Program-made: the position numbers and the translations under genes
The notes under the pieces: generated by a model
The model's database searches: none
The model's input: the letters and a program-made list of their open reading frames with translations, nothing else
Told to the model about the DNA's origin: nothing
Assembly (NCBI GenBank): GCA_049969495.1
Contig: JBMFOT010000004.1
Span: 1-64,000, forward strand
Source: HRBIN16 sp049969495
GTDB lineage: Bacteria > Armatimonadota > HRBIN16
DNA length: 64,000 bases
Direction of reading: 5' to 3'
Part shown: piece by piece, positions 8,132 to 16,507 of the stretch
How positions within the stretch are numbered: position 1 is the stretch's first letter
Layout: each line of letters starts with the position of its first letter

Positions 8132-10441
8132 TCAGTACTGCAAGGCTATCCCTGTCACATAGATGCTCCAATCCTTATCCACGCTCTGCTGGTTGGAGTC
8201 CACTAGCACCACCGCCTCCCAGCGGATGGGGTAGTGTACAACCCCGTCGTTTGCCCCGCCCCAGAAGCCGGGGAATCCGCCGTCCAGACGCATGGTGACG
8301 AAGCGCCAGCCTTTCCACGTGATGGGTCCATAATCGGGTTGGAAGGTCTGCCCGGTGCTGTCGGTGATGCGGCAGCGTAGCATATTACCGCTGCCGTCGC
8401 CGTATACCCACATCCCCACCGCTTTCGGTTTGCCTTCGATGGGCACGAACTGTTGGGGCATGTTCACGCAGGCGAACCGCCATCCCTTCGCAAAGCGGTA
8501 GTCCAGTCGCGCTGCGGTACGCACGCCCAGCGGGGTAGGTTCGGGGGCATCAGCAATGGTGACCTCTGCTTTGCCTTCCACCTTCGCATCGCCGTCCAGC
8601 CAAGCCCTCCAACCCATCGTCTCGGGGCGCACCGTATCGAGCACCAGCCAGTGTGTCTCTTCCGAATGCGCCAACGTCCTGCCCGCGCTATCAACGATTT
8701 GCGCCGAGATGCGCACGTCGGAAGGCAGCGCCTCTGGCATCTGCACGCTGACCGTTGCCTCGCGCTGTCCTTTCGCGAGGTTCAGTGGCACGCTACTTTG
8801 GACGTTACCAGCCTGAACGCGCAGTGTAGCCTGCAATACTTCCCCACTGGGGTTCTCGATAACCGCCATCACCTGTCGCCTCACTGGTGGGAGGACGCGC
8901 ATGTTCAGCACGTTGGACACGCATAGCCAGACGGTGGCAGTTTGCAACACACTGGGCTGCGCGCTCACCCACTCCACCGTCGCCCTCAGGCTTTCGCTGC
9001 CTCGGTTCTGGATTTGCACAGGGATGTCCACTGTGCGTTGTTCGCCCGCAGCAAGCTGAGCGCGTGCCTGCCCCAACACCTGTTCCCCTGCTCGCGCCCG
9101 CAGGGTAACGTTTAAGGTTCGCTCTGTGGGGTTCTGCAGGTTGACGGGGATATTCTGGGATCGTCCCGCGCGTACGGTCAGTATCTGCCGCACAGGAGAC
9201 CATGCTCCCAGCAGGCTCAGGTCGGCTTGTGGTGGCAACAGCAGATACTGTGGTTCTTGCGAGAGGTCTACCACGAACGGTGCGCCTGTGACGTTCATGC
9301 TACGTGCCTTGCCCATGTTGTCCACTACCTGCACCGTACCGCGCGGCAGGCTGAGCGTGATGGGATGGGGGTCACCCGTTGTCCACGCTGCCATCGCGAG
9401 AGCCTCGCCCTTGCGGAACAGGAGCAGATAGTCGTTGGGATTGGGCAGGGCGATGCGCCGCAGATAGCGATAGCCGTTGAGCGTGCTGGTGAGCGTTTTG
9501 GCTGCGACGTAGGCGGGTTTGGGGCGCAGGTCGTGATACACCGTGCCGAAGTGGTGTTCCGGCTCCTTGGGGTCTTCGCCGTCGTTCTTCCAGTCGTACC
9601 AGATACTGAGGAAAACGTCGTTAGCGAGGTTGCTCAGCCACTGGCGGGGCAAGTAGCGTGCCTGCTTCTGCATATCCATACCCATCCAGATATCGGAGTA
9701 GCCCCACTCGCCCGACAGGATAGGCAGGTATTTGCGCGGGCTATATCGGTCGAGCAGCAGGCGCAGTCGGCGGTAATCGCTTTCGGCGGTTTCGGGGGGC
9801 TGTTGGCGGTAGGGGTGTACGGTCACTGCGTCCAGTCTGGCTAGCACGCCGCGCTGTCCCAGCGTCTCCATAAAGTCCCAAGGAAACCCTGACGAAGCGG
9901 GCGCCACGATAAACTCGCCGGGCGCAACGCGCCGGATGGTATCGATAACCAGATGCGCCAGTTTCGCGTAGTCCTCCACGTTGGGTTTGGGCTGCCAGAA
10001 GAAGATGTTCGGTTCGTTCCAGATTTCCCACAGGATGCCTTTGCCTGCGTAGCGTTTGACCCCTGCCTCCGCGAAGCGGGCGAAGGCGGCTCTCCCCTCG
10101 TCGGTATAGGGCGCCTTGCCCTCGTCATAGAGGGGGTTGCCGTAGTCGAGAATGAACAGGATGCGGATACCGCGTGCGGTCATATCCCGCACCAGCACGT
10201 CGTAGCGGGAGAAGTCGTAGACGCCTTTTTGCTTCTCTATCTCGCTCCAGGTGAAATCCATTCGCACGAAGCGGAAGCCGCCGTCTGCCAGCAGGTTCAG
10301 TTCGCGTTCGGGTGCCTGTGTGAAATGGATGTTCACCCCAAAAGGCAGGGGCACTACTGGTTCGGGCACGCCTCGCGGCGCCGCCGAGACCGCCGTTATC
10401 AGCGCTATCATGCCGAGTACGCTCCTCAGGAACAGTTTCAT
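8132..10441 (-). CDS. Exported clan GH-A glycoside hydrolase (GH5/GH39-like)
   Basis: Secreted glycosidase of 769 residues (counted from 771 for the positions below). The signal peptide is near residues 3-22 (MKLFLRSVLGMIALITAVSA). The TIM barrel at about 35-330 shows the clan A pattern: acid/base Glu in WEIWNEPN (E145) and nucleophile Glu in LSGEWGYSD (E247), with DAVTVHPY between. Two beta-sandwich modules follow (about 400-600), then a C-terminal jelly-roll carbohydrate-binding-like domain ending in YVTGIALQY. The ATG at 10441 is preferred because AGGAGG lies eight bases before it; a GTG two codons upstream sits too close to that site. The exact GH family, and hence the substrate, is not certain. 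It is convergent with the nucleotidyltransferase fossil only in the sense that its stop abuts it. Confidence 0.85.
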   Translation of the reverse strand: MKLFLRSVLGMIALITAVSAAPRGVPEPVVPLPFGVNIHFTQAPERELNLLADGGFRFVRMDFTWSEIEKQKGVYDFSRYDVLVRDMTARGIRILFILDYGNPLYDEGKAPYTDEGRAAFARFAEAGVKRYAGKGILWEIWNEPNIFFWQPKPNVEDYAKLAHLVIDTIRRVAPGEFIVAPASSGFPWDFMETLGQRGVLARLDAVTVHPYRQQPPETAESDYRRLRLLLDRYSPRKYLPILSGEWGYSDIWMGMDMQKQARYLPRQWLSNLANDVFLSIWYDWKNDGEDPKEPEHHFGTVYHDLRPKPAYVAAKTLTSTLNGYRYLRRIALPNPNDYLLLFRKGEALAMAAWTTGDPHPITLSLPRGTVQVVDNMGKARSMNVTGAPFVVDLSQEPQYLLLPPQADLSLLGAWSPVRQILTVRAGRSQNIPVNLQNPTERTLNVTLRARAGEQVLGQARAQLAAGEQRTVDIPVQIQNRGSESLRATVEWVSAQPSVLQTATVWLCVSNVLNMRVLPPVRRQVMAVIENPSGEVLQATLRVQAGNVQSSVPLNLAKGQREATVSVQMPEALPSDVRISAQIVDSAGRTLAHSEETHWLVLDTVRPETMGWRAWLDGDAKVEGKAEVTIADAPEPTPLGVRTAARLDYRFAKGWRFACVNMPQQFVPIEGKPKAVGMWVYGDGSGNMLRCRITDSTGQTFQPDYGPITWKGWRFVTMRLDGGFPGFWGGANDGVVHYPIRWEAVVLVDSNQQSVDKDWSIYVTGIALQY

Positions 10442-10560
10442 CCTCACAACCTCCTACTGTGAAGATTCGCCGTACGATACGTCACTCCTTGCTGGGGATC
10501 GCTGCTTCTGCCCTGGTGGAGCGTCAAGCGTGAATTTTCACGTCTCCCGATGGGCGCGGG

Positions 10561-10767
10561 GAAAAAACTCCCTCACGAACTTTTGAATGGCAATCGCTGG
10601 ACATCAAAGCGATTCGCCAGCGCCTCGAGCTATCTCAATCTGGCCTTGCTGCCATGATGGGTATCAGCACCTCTACTCTGCGCAATTGGGAACAGGGCAG
10701 GCGGCGCCCGAGGGGAGCAGCACGCATTTTGCTGGAGATAGCTTCGCGCAACCCGCAAGCGGTGTAG
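10561..10767 (+). pseudogene. C-terminal remnant of XRE/NadS-type antitoxin
   Basis: A start-less open frame ending in TAG at 10765 encodes the DNA-binding part of a HigA/NadS-like antitoxin. It reads GEKTPSRTFEW, then DIKAIRQRLELSQSGLAAMM, then STLRNWEQGRRRPRG and a last helix ARILLEIASRNPQAV, which is the typical family ending. The frame opens after a stop at 10531 and has no usable start codon before the recognition helix. The N-terminal 'xxELLESVREGG' region is absent, as is the partner RelE-like toxin. Another degraded addiction-type gene lies 2.4 kb away (7926-8131). Confidence 0.75.
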
Positions 10768-10923
10768 GAGGTGGTGGGGGTTACCGTGCTGGGTAGCGAC
10801 GACTAAAGCCGCTGCTTCACAAACGGGACCAGCCTGCGCCGGCTGTTCAGTTACCGGGGAGCGGGGCTATAGCCGATTCGCGCAGGCGAGAGGCGAAAGT
10901 AAAGTTGACGTTCGGAGACCAAG

Positions 10924-10952
10924 TTGCGTTTTTCTGCATAAGGATTTATAAT
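10924..10952 (+). promoter_or_regulatory. Sigma-70-type promoter of the accessory cluster
   Basis: TTGCGT at 10924-10929 and a perfect TATAAT at 10947-10952 are separated by 17 bases, and transcription would start near 10959. It directly precedes the sigma-like gene. Three other promoters in this window share the TTGCG -35 form. Confidence 0.7.
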
Positions 10953-10978
10953 GCAAGCAATAACACGCAAAGACGCTC

Positions 10979-11575
10979 TTGCGACGTACCGTGACATGCA
11001 ACGAAGATACAGATATATGTAAGTATAACAACTTACCAACCATTCCTTACGTGGAACGGGTGGTGAGAGCAGCCGTGTGCGACTTTCATCGTCGCTATCC
11101 ACCACCTTGCCCGGATGCCGTAGAGTGGTGTCGCGATTGCGAGCAGATTGCTTGGCTTGCCGCACTGGAAGTTTGCCACAATAACCTGTCATCCGAGAAC
11201 GGCAGGCTTCTCGCTCTGCAGATTTACAAATGTGTCATGAACGCTTTGCGACGGGAGTGGAGAAGAGAGCGAAGATGGTATAGTAGCACGGTTTCTATGG
11301 CACAGCCAACCGATGATGGAGAGAGCGAAGAGTTCGATTTGGCAGACACAGCAACAAGCTTTCAGGTAGTTGGTCTGATAGAAAGGATAGCGTGCGAGCA
11401 GGTATTAGAAAGGCTGTTGCCCATGCTTGACCACCGAGATTGTGCGATACTGACAGGGTTGTCCGAGGGGAAAACGGAAACCCAGATAGCCAGGGAGATA
11501 GGGGTCTCGCAATCCGCTATTGCTCACCGCCTCAGACGGATAAGGAGGCTCGCTGAGCAGTATTGGGGAGGGTAG
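10979..11575 (+). CDS. Sigma-70-like protein with C-terminal HTH
   Basis: A 198-residue protein. Its C-terminus (about 145-195) reads like sigma region 4 (LPMLDHRDCAILTGL, then TETQIAREIGVSQSAIAHRL). The N-terminal half has a weak region 2-like pattern (AWLAALEVCHNNLS, LALQIYKCVMNALRREWRRE). It resembles the small, divergent sigma-like factors that lead accessory operons, and it may also be only a HTH regulator. Both TTG 10979 and GTG 10991 are possible starts and neither has a clear ribosome site. It is first in a same-strand cluster with the redoxin, prepilin and Cys-rich genes. Codon use is less GC-biased than in neighbouring genes, which suggests acquisition. Confidence 0.65.
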   Translation: MRRTVTCNEDTDICKYNNLPTIPYVERVVRAAVCDFHRRYPPPCPDAVEWCRDCEQIAWLAALEVCHNNLSSENGRLLALQIYKCVMNALRREWRRERRWYSSTVSMAQPTDDGESEEFDLADTATSFQVVGLIERIACEQVLERLLPMLDHRDCAILTGLSEGKTETQIAREIGVSQSAIAHRLRRIRRLAEQYWGG

Positions 11576-11674
11576 AAAGCAGGGAGTGATTCAAGCAGTG
11601 TACTCATAGCCAGTAGGTGTCAGCGGCATAGATAATATAGAGAACCACGAGAACGTCAACGACGCGGGAACAGA

Positions 11675-12295
11675 ATGGCGAGACCACCAAGTATGGAAGA
11701 GCATAGAACAATATGGCATAGGCTGCGGTTACGCCTAATGGTGTTGGTATTGCTGGCAGAGATAGCTCTGCTATTGGCATTGCTACGGAGGTATCCGTTG
11801 GGGGTCTTGACACTGTCAGCGTCTTCTGCTGTTTTTCCTCCTCAGCCATCACGGATGGTCGTGCAAGACGACCGTCGCGACCCATTGATTGGCGCCAGTT
11901 TTCCTCAGATTGTGGGCACGATTAGGCTACGAGTACTGGGCGATGCATCTGGCTATCTAGTATGCTTTGTGCGCGACTGCACCTCTTGTATCCAAACAGA
12001 CCTTGCAGCCTTGCATCGTGAAGCGATAAAGTACGGCGTCGCTGTCGTCGTCATAATGCCTGCTACACCTAACAGCGAGACGCATCTGACAGGTGCAAAC
12101 GGGGTCATACCTGTTGTCGTAGATGGGGATGGGCAACTGACCACAAAATTCAATGCGGTTTGGAATGGGCGTACATACCTCCTCTCACCACAAGGAAGGC
12201 TCTTGTGGGTGCAGAGGCGCTGGGGTCCGGGGTACCGACCCGATCGAGATGCGGGGTTGATAAAGTGCCTTCAGGAGCTGGGAGGAAAGCAATGA
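11675..12295 (+). CDS. Membrane-anchored thioredoxin-fold protein (redoxin)
   Basis: A 206-residue protein with an N-terminal anchor (residues 20-38, LMVLVLLAEIALLLALL) and an extracytoplasmic thioredoxin/AhpC-TSA-like domain. The strand-CxxC-helix pattern is clear: SGYLVCFVRDCTSCIQTDL, with the redox pair C102-C105 and an extra Cys at 97. VVDGDGQLTTKFNA and YLLSPQGRLLWVQR give the later strands typical of TlpA/ResA-like proteins. The cis-Pro region is GVIPVVV. The likely role is thiol reduction or oxidation of exported substrates. Its stop overlaps the prepilin start by four bases (ATGA), so the two are translationally coupled. The 12-Cys exported protein two genes downstream is the obvious candidate client (inference). 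Confidence 0.75.
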   Translation: MARPPSMEEHRTIWHRLRLRLMVLVLLAEIALLLALLRRYPLGVLTLSASSAVFPPQPSRMVVQDDRRDPLIGASFPQIVGTIRLRVLGDASGYLVCFVRDCTSCIQTDLAALHREAIKYGVAVVVIMPATPNSETHLTGANGVIPVVVDGDGQLTTKFNAVWNGRTYLLSPQGRLLWVQRRWGPGYRPDRDAGLIKCLQELGGKQ

Positions 12296-12891
12296 GGCGG
12301 GTAGAGGCATTTACCATTTTGGAACTGCTCGTGGTGGTTGCTATTATCGGTGTGCTGGCGGGCATTTTGCTGGTGGCTTTCCATGCAGCCAGAGAACGTT
12401 CCAAACTCACTGCTTGCCTTTCCAACCTGCGGCAGATTGGAACAGCTCTCAGTCTCTACCGGCAAGACTACGACGGGGCTGATGCGATTGCTGGGCATGA
12501 GATGGAATACTGGCAGTTGGGCTTACCTTCTTTCTCTCAGTTTGAACAGTTTCGCAGGCAGTACGTGAAGGATGATAGGGTATTCCATTGCCCGGGCTAT
12601 TTCGGCTGGATAGACCCTTTTACCTATGTGGGGTTGCCCCTGCAACGTGTCAACACCTACCAGTGGTGTGTGGACAGTGAGGACATGCCTGTTCCTGAGG
12701 AGCAGCGATTTGCGAAGAGGGTCGCCAGAATGGGAGACCGGGTTGTGGTGTGCATTTGTGAGGTGCATAATCCTCCCGCGTCCCTTGATGCCCCAAGTAC
12801 CGCGCGCAAGCGCGTGAACATCCTGCGTCTCAGCCAGCAAGTGGAATCAAAGTGGGTGCCACTCCGCTCCACAGTCGTGGAGGGTTGGTAA
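12292..12891 (+). CDS. Type IV prepilin-like protein
   Basis: A 199-residue pseudopilin with a class III signal: MRRVEA, then FTILELLVVVAIIGVLAGIL. Cleavage is expected after Ala6, leaving Phe at +1 and Glu at +5. The helix continues into ARERSKLTACLSNLRQIGTA, the typical DUF1559/G-type pilin spine. A globular region with several Cys follows (FHCPGYFGW, YQWCVDSED, VVVCICEVHNPP). The ATG at 12292 is preferred over upstream in-frame codons because it gives the prepilin leader exactly and follows GGAGGAAAG. No pilus assembly ATPase or prepilin peptidase is in the window, so it would depend on machinery encoded elsewhere. Confidence 0.8.
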   Translation: MRRVEAFTILELLVVVAIIGVLAGILLVAFHAARERSKLTACLSNLRQIGTALSLYRQDYDGADAIAGHEMEYWQLGLPSFSQFEQFRRQYVKDDRVFHCPGYFGWIDPFTYVGLPLQRVNTYQWCVDSEDMPVPEEQRFAKRVARMGDRVVVCICEVHNPPASLDAPSTARKRVNILRLSQQVESKWVPLRSTVVEGW

Positions 12892-12918
12892 TATCGCTAC
12901 ATGAGGAGGGTATTGCAT

Positions 12919-13308
12919 ATGAGCATTCGCGAACAACACATCCTGAGGGTGCTGGATGCCGGTATACTCGCGGCCACGCTCCTTATCTTCTTTCAAGTAA
13001 TGGGTGTACCTCAGGTTCTTACCTGTCCTGCACAAACCTGCGTGGGAACCAACCCGTGCCCTCCTGCAATCCCCAATCAGTGTGGCTTCACTGTTAGCGG
13101 CGTCTGGCCTGCCTGTGCGACACGTGAAGGCGGATGTTGCCAGTATGGCTGCAGAACGTGGAGGCTGACAGGGACAGCACCCGAATGTCAGAATGTGCAG
13201 TGGGTGATTTGTACGTTTGCCTCAGCCTTGGTTGGAGGGGTGTGCAGTTCGAATCAGTGCATAGAACCACAGCCTCCTCCGCCGCCACCGCCTCCTATTT
13301 ACGTTTAA
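12919..13308 (+). CDS. Small exported 12-cysteine protein with polyproline tail
   Basis: I do not recognise this 129-residue protein. It has one hydrophobic segment near the N-terminus (VLDAGILAATLLIFFQVMG), then a compact domain with twelve Cys, including a CC pair (EGGCCQYGC) and CPAQTCVGTNPCPP. It ends in eight prolines and IYV. An even number of cysteines after a membrane/signal segment suggests a disulfide-stabilised extracytoplasmic domain. The ATG at 12919 has GAGGAGGG eight bases upstream and is preferred to 12901. It lies 27 bases after the prepilin gene and downstream of the redoxin, which makes a disulfide-handling relation plausible but unproven. Confidence 0.65.
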   Translation: MSIREQHILRVLDAGILAATLLIFFQVMGVPQVLTCPAQTCVGTNPCPPAIPNQCGFTVSGVWPACATREGGCCQYGCRTWRLTGTAPECQNVQWVICTFASALVGGVCSSNQCIEPQPPPPPPPPIYV

Positions 13309-13375
13309 TGCTAAAAATCGGCTCGCTGGGGACGACATCTCCAGCAAGTCTTACCACAGGGGGTGTATCACGCTG

Positions 13376-13954
13376 GTGAGATGTTTTGGGTATCTGCGTA
13401 AATACAGGGTTCACCTGTTGCTCGCAGGGGTAGGGATACTGGTCCTGGGCTATCTCCTGTACAGGTGGCTATCGCCGCCATCGGCGGAAGAAGTTATGCA
13501 TGCCACCCTGGTCGCGTTACAAAGAGGAGACGTACAAACACTATATCGCCTCACCCACCCCGAGGAGTTGCGCTCTTTGAACCTGACCCCGCAGGCAATA
13601 GACGCCCTGTTAAGAACCGGCGTCTGGTATAAAGGTTATCCCAAACCTCTGGGGAAACCGGTGTTGCCACAACCACAGCCTCGCGACCAGCTCCGTTGGC
13701 TCGTGCCTCTGTCGCAGAAACCGGACCTTGTCATCCCGGTTTATCAGTCCGAGGATGGCCGGTGGTATCTTTCTTTGAGCCAGATGATGGCGATGATGAA
13801 TGCGCTGACCTACCGCTTGGACAACAGAGCGCCTTCCTACTGGACAGTGGCGGAACGCTACGGCGTGCCGGGCTACTATACGCAGAGCATCATAACGGGC
13901 GAAAGGAAGCTGGTGCGCCGGCCAGGTGCCTCATCCTCTTCAACGCCCCAGTGA
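13376..13954 (+). CDS. Membrane-anchored protein of unknown function
   Basis: A 192-residue protein that starts on GTG, with one transmembrane anchor (residues 13-31, HLLLAGVGILVLGYLLYRW). The soluble domain of about 150 residues begins SAEEVMHATLVALQRGDVQTLYRLTHPEE, as in NTF2/DUF4878-like lipoproteins, in which such a helix pair precedes a small beta sheet. The rest (DGRWYLSLSQMMAMMN) fits that fold loosely. It is the last gene of the accessory cluster and overlaps the convergent glycosyltransferase by 15 bases at the 3' ends. Confidence 0.65.
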   Translation: MRCFGYLRKYRVHLLLAGVGILVLGYLLYRWLSPPSAEEVMHATLVALQRGDVQTLYRLTHPEELRSLNLTPQAIDALLRTGVWYKGYPKPLGKPVLPQPQPRDQLRWLVPLSQKPDLVIPVYQSEDGRWYLSLSQMMAMMNALTYRLDNRAPSYWTVAERYGVPGYYTQSIITGERKLVRRPGASSSSTPQ

Positions 13955-14794
13955 TGTAAAGTAACGCCTCCTCCAGAACACGAACGCGCTTCCTGCCCAC
14001 GCTGTCGCCATCGCCAGACCAAGCCAGCCGACTGGACGATGCATCACCGTCAGCCAGGCAGATACTGCTATCAGCGTCAGCCACACTTGCCATCCGCGCC
14101 ACCACATCAGCGAGACGGGCAACAGGTCCACTATCGCACGAAGGTACCGACTGGCTCCGAAACGGCTGCGCCCGCGACGACGCACCACGTGAGGAACTGG
14201 CGATTCACTCACGCGGTATCCCATTCGCGCTGCCAGGATGGGCAGGTAGCGGTGCATCTCGGAGACCATCCACCGCTGCAGGTTTTCTGCCACTTCGCGT
14301 TTCATCGCTTTGGTGCCGCAGTTCACGTCGTGCAGAGGGATGCCCGTCAGCCAGTTCAGCACGGCGTTGAACAGGCGTGAGGCGAGCACCCGAAAAGGGG
14401 TATCTTGCCGCTGCTGTCGCCACGCCACCACCAGATGCGCCTCGCCGGACTGCACCCGCGAGATCAACATGGGCAACACTTCGGGAGGCTCCTGCAGGTC
14501 GGCGTCTGTGGTCACCAGGATACTTCCCCGCGCGATGGCGAAACCGGCGGACAGCGCGGCGGTCTTCCCGCGTCGGCGAGGCAGCCGCACCGCACGGACG
14601 CACACCGGCTGAGGCTGTTGGAGCAATATCTCTAATTGTTCTGGCGTGCTGTCGGTGCTGCCGTCGTCCACGTAGATAATCTCGCCGGACATATCCATTC
14701 CCGTCAGCACCTTCGTCAGGCGTGCGTGCAGCTCCGGCAGGTTCGCCTCCTCGTTGTACATGGGCACGATAATGCTCGCCTGCGGCGCGCTCAT
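13940..14794 (-). CDS. Glycosyltransferase family 2, polyprenyl-phosphate type
   Basis: A DPM1/ArnC-like GT2 of 284 residues that transfers a sugar from a nucleotide to a lipid phosphate at the membrane. The GT-A domain starts ASIIVPMYNEEANLPEL, has the metal-site acidic run TTDADLQEPPE and the acceptor-region HDVNCGTKAMKREV. Two hydrophobic helices at the C-terminus (about 228-275) anchor it. Its start overlaps the stop of the upstream membrane glycosyltransferase by four bases, so the pair forms an operon: this enzyme makes the lipid-linked donor and the GT-C partner uses it (inference). Confidence 0.88.
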   Translation of the reverse strand: MSAPQASIIVPMYNEEANLPELHARLTKVLTGMDMSGEIIYVDDGSTDSTPEQLEILLQQPQPVCVRAVRLPRRRGKTAALSAGFAIARGSILVTTDADLQEPPEVLPMLISRVQSGEAHLVVAWRQQRQDTPFRVLASRLFNAVLNWLTGIPLHDVNCGTKAMKREVAENLQRWMVSEMHRYLPILAARMGYRVSESPVPHVVRRRGRSRFGASRYLRAIVDLLPVSLMWWRGWQVWLTLIAVSAWLTVMHRPVGWLGLAMATAWAGSAFVFWRRRYFTSLGR

Positions 14795-16389
14795 TGTGGC
14801 TTCGCCTCCACCCGGAACAGGTCAAACTGCTCGCGGTAGCGGTCGGGTAGCCATCGGAAAGGGGGCGCGCCCCGGAGCGAAGCATAGAAGCCCGCCTTCG
14901 GTGGCAGGGTCGCCAGGTGCGCCGGTGCGGTCATCTTTACGCTGTCTTCGTACAGCAGATGCGGCACTAGGGAGGGAGGCACGATTGCATCGCCACCCTC
15001 TGTGGGTATCGCTACCAGAGTGCCCTCGGCGGGCAGGCGGTTTGCGCTCACCTGCTGTAATCCGGCACGTCGGGCGTAGTACATCCACCCCCAGTGCCCC
15101 ACGAATGCCTGCGCACCGTGTTCCTTCGCCAGCAACTGCGCCCCCCGTCGATACACATCCGCTATCTGCATGTCGCACCAGCCTGCGTAGATGCCGAAGG
15201 CGGCTTGTAGCGCTGCTACCGTCGAAAGGGTCAGCCGTTTGCCCCAGCGCCACTGCCCCTCGGGAAGCCACAACAACACCAGCGGCGGAATGGCAGGCAG
15301 GAGATGCCTCGCTGCGGCGAAGGGCGCACCAACGCCAATCGCGAGGAGCACCCACGCCGTCCACAGCACAGGGAAAGCCTGCTCTCGCCACGCTTCCCAC
15401 GCGCGGAAGAGGGTCAAGACCAGCAGGAACGCCCCCGCCGCGTTCCAGAAGGCGGCTTCCGCGTCCCCTGCAGGCATGAACTGCTGCCATCGCCACCAGC
15501 CCACAGCCAGTGCGACTATCAGCGCGAGCACAAACACCTGTCGCCGTTTGCAGACGATGCCTGCCCAAAGCCATAAGAGCCACACTCCACCCAACCCTGC
15601 CAGCGTGCCCCACAGCCGATCACCAAGAGGCGTGCTGACATCGGAACGCTGCATGGTTGTCCAGAAGTGCAGCCGTCCGTGCACCAGCAGGTTCTGCGCG
15701 CACCACAGGGCGAAAGGCAATAATGCAAGCATCCCCCACCACAGATGGCGAGGGCGTCTCTGCAGGAGCGCGTACGCTCCCAGTAACACCACTGCTCCCA
15801 GTGCCGAGTACTTCATCAATGCAGCACAGCCGGTTACCAGCGCGCCCCAGCCCATACGCCGGCTGTCTCCGGTATCACTACCCAGCACGAACCACGCTGT
15901 ACCCAGCGTCCACAGGGCGACCATTGGCACATCGCGCATCAGGTTGGGGGAGACGATGGTTGCCGGATTCAGCATCACCAGTGCGGTGGCAAAGGTTTCA
16001 TTGACCTCAAAACGCCGTGCCAGCAGCAGCACACCCCACCAGAGCAAAATCTGCCATAGGAGCATGGCGGTATGCATCAGCCACTCGCGCTCTCCGCCAG
16101 CGAGTATCCACAGGGCGAGATAGTAGCTGAGCAGTGGCGGGTTGGTGGTGACGTGGAAGGTGGGTTTGACCGCGCCGTCCCAGTCCAGCTCGCCGGAAAG
16201 CGGATTCAGCGGGTTTCGCAGCACCTGCTGGGCGATATGCAGTACCACCGTGTCGTCGACGTGAAAGGGTTTCTGGATGAAGGCAATTTGAACGCTCAGT
16301 GCAACCACCAGCACCCACCACGCGCCGGTAGGCACAGGACGATGAAGTACTTGCTGCGGTACACTCTCTGTCGCTTGCTGCTTGCCCAT
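14791..16389 (-). CDS. GT-C membrane glycosyltransferase (PMT_2/ArnT-like)
   Basis: A 532-residue polytopic protein with about eleven membrane helices. The first external loop carries FHVDDTVVLHIAQQVLRNP, the acidic 'DD' type motif of family 39/PMT_2 transferases that use lipid-phosphate sugars. Further loop patterns (TTNPPLLSYYLALWI, NPATIVSPNLMRDVPMVALW) match this family. The ATG at 16389 is preferred. An upstream GTG at 16485 would add 32 non-hydrophobic residues and leave only 22 bases to the divergent gene. It is coupled to the GT2 downstream. Substrate and acceptor are unknown. Confidence 0.85.
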   Translation of the reverse strand: MGKQQATESVPQQVLHRPVPTGAWWVLVVALSVQIAFIQKPFHVDDTVVLHIAQQVLRNPLNPLSGELDWDGAVKPTFHVTTNPPLLSYYLALWILAGGEREWLMHTAMLLWQILLWWGVLLLARRFEVNETFATALVMLNPATIVSPNLMRDVPMVALWTLGTAWFVLGSDTGDSRRMGWGALVTGCAALMKYSALGAVVLLGAYALLQRRPRHLWWGMLALLPFALWCAQNLLVHGRLHFWTTMQRSDVSTPLGDRLWGTLAGLGGVWLLWLWAGIVCKRRQVFVLALIVALAVGWWRWQQFMPAGDAEAAFWNAAGAFLLVLTLFRAWEAWREQAFPVLWTAWVLLAIGVGAPFAAARHLLPAIPPLVLLWLPEGQWRWGKRLTLSTVAALQAAFGIYAGWCDMQIADVYRRGAQLLAKEHGAQAFVGHWGWMYYARRAGLQQVSANRLPAEGTLVAIPTEGGDAIVPPSLVPHLLYEDSVKMTAPAHLATLPPKAGFYASLRGAPPFRWLPDRYREQFDLFRVEAKPQ

Positions 16390-16507
16390 AGTATTCCCTA
16401 ACGCAATTCTTTTCCCCGCCGTCCGGTAGAGAATCCTGCCAAACAGGAACTTCCTTGTCCTTTGTGAAACTGTATCCGTACCCACTTTACCAACGAGGAG
16501 CAGGAGA

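Larger units (their letters stand above)
10442..10978. other. 537-base stretch without an intact gene
   Basis: Between the glycosidase start and the sigma-like gene there is no intact coding sequence. It holds the 5' flank of the minus-strand glycosidase, a fossil of a helix-turn-helix antitoxin on the plus strand (10561-10767) and a strong promoter for the accessory cluster (10924-10952). Base composition turns visibly AT-richer after about 10,900. Confidence 0.7.

Noticed and set aside
7971..8162. 63-codon plus-strand ORF with AAGGAGG and ATG
   Set aside because: Composition is Ser/Arg-rich and unlike protein; the minus strand over the same bases reads as a nucleotidyltransferase remnant.
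11604..11885. 93-codon hydrophobic minus-strand frame opposite the redoxin start
   Set aside because: Its hydrophobicity mirrors the redoxin anchor on the other strand; no ribosome site and no family pattern.
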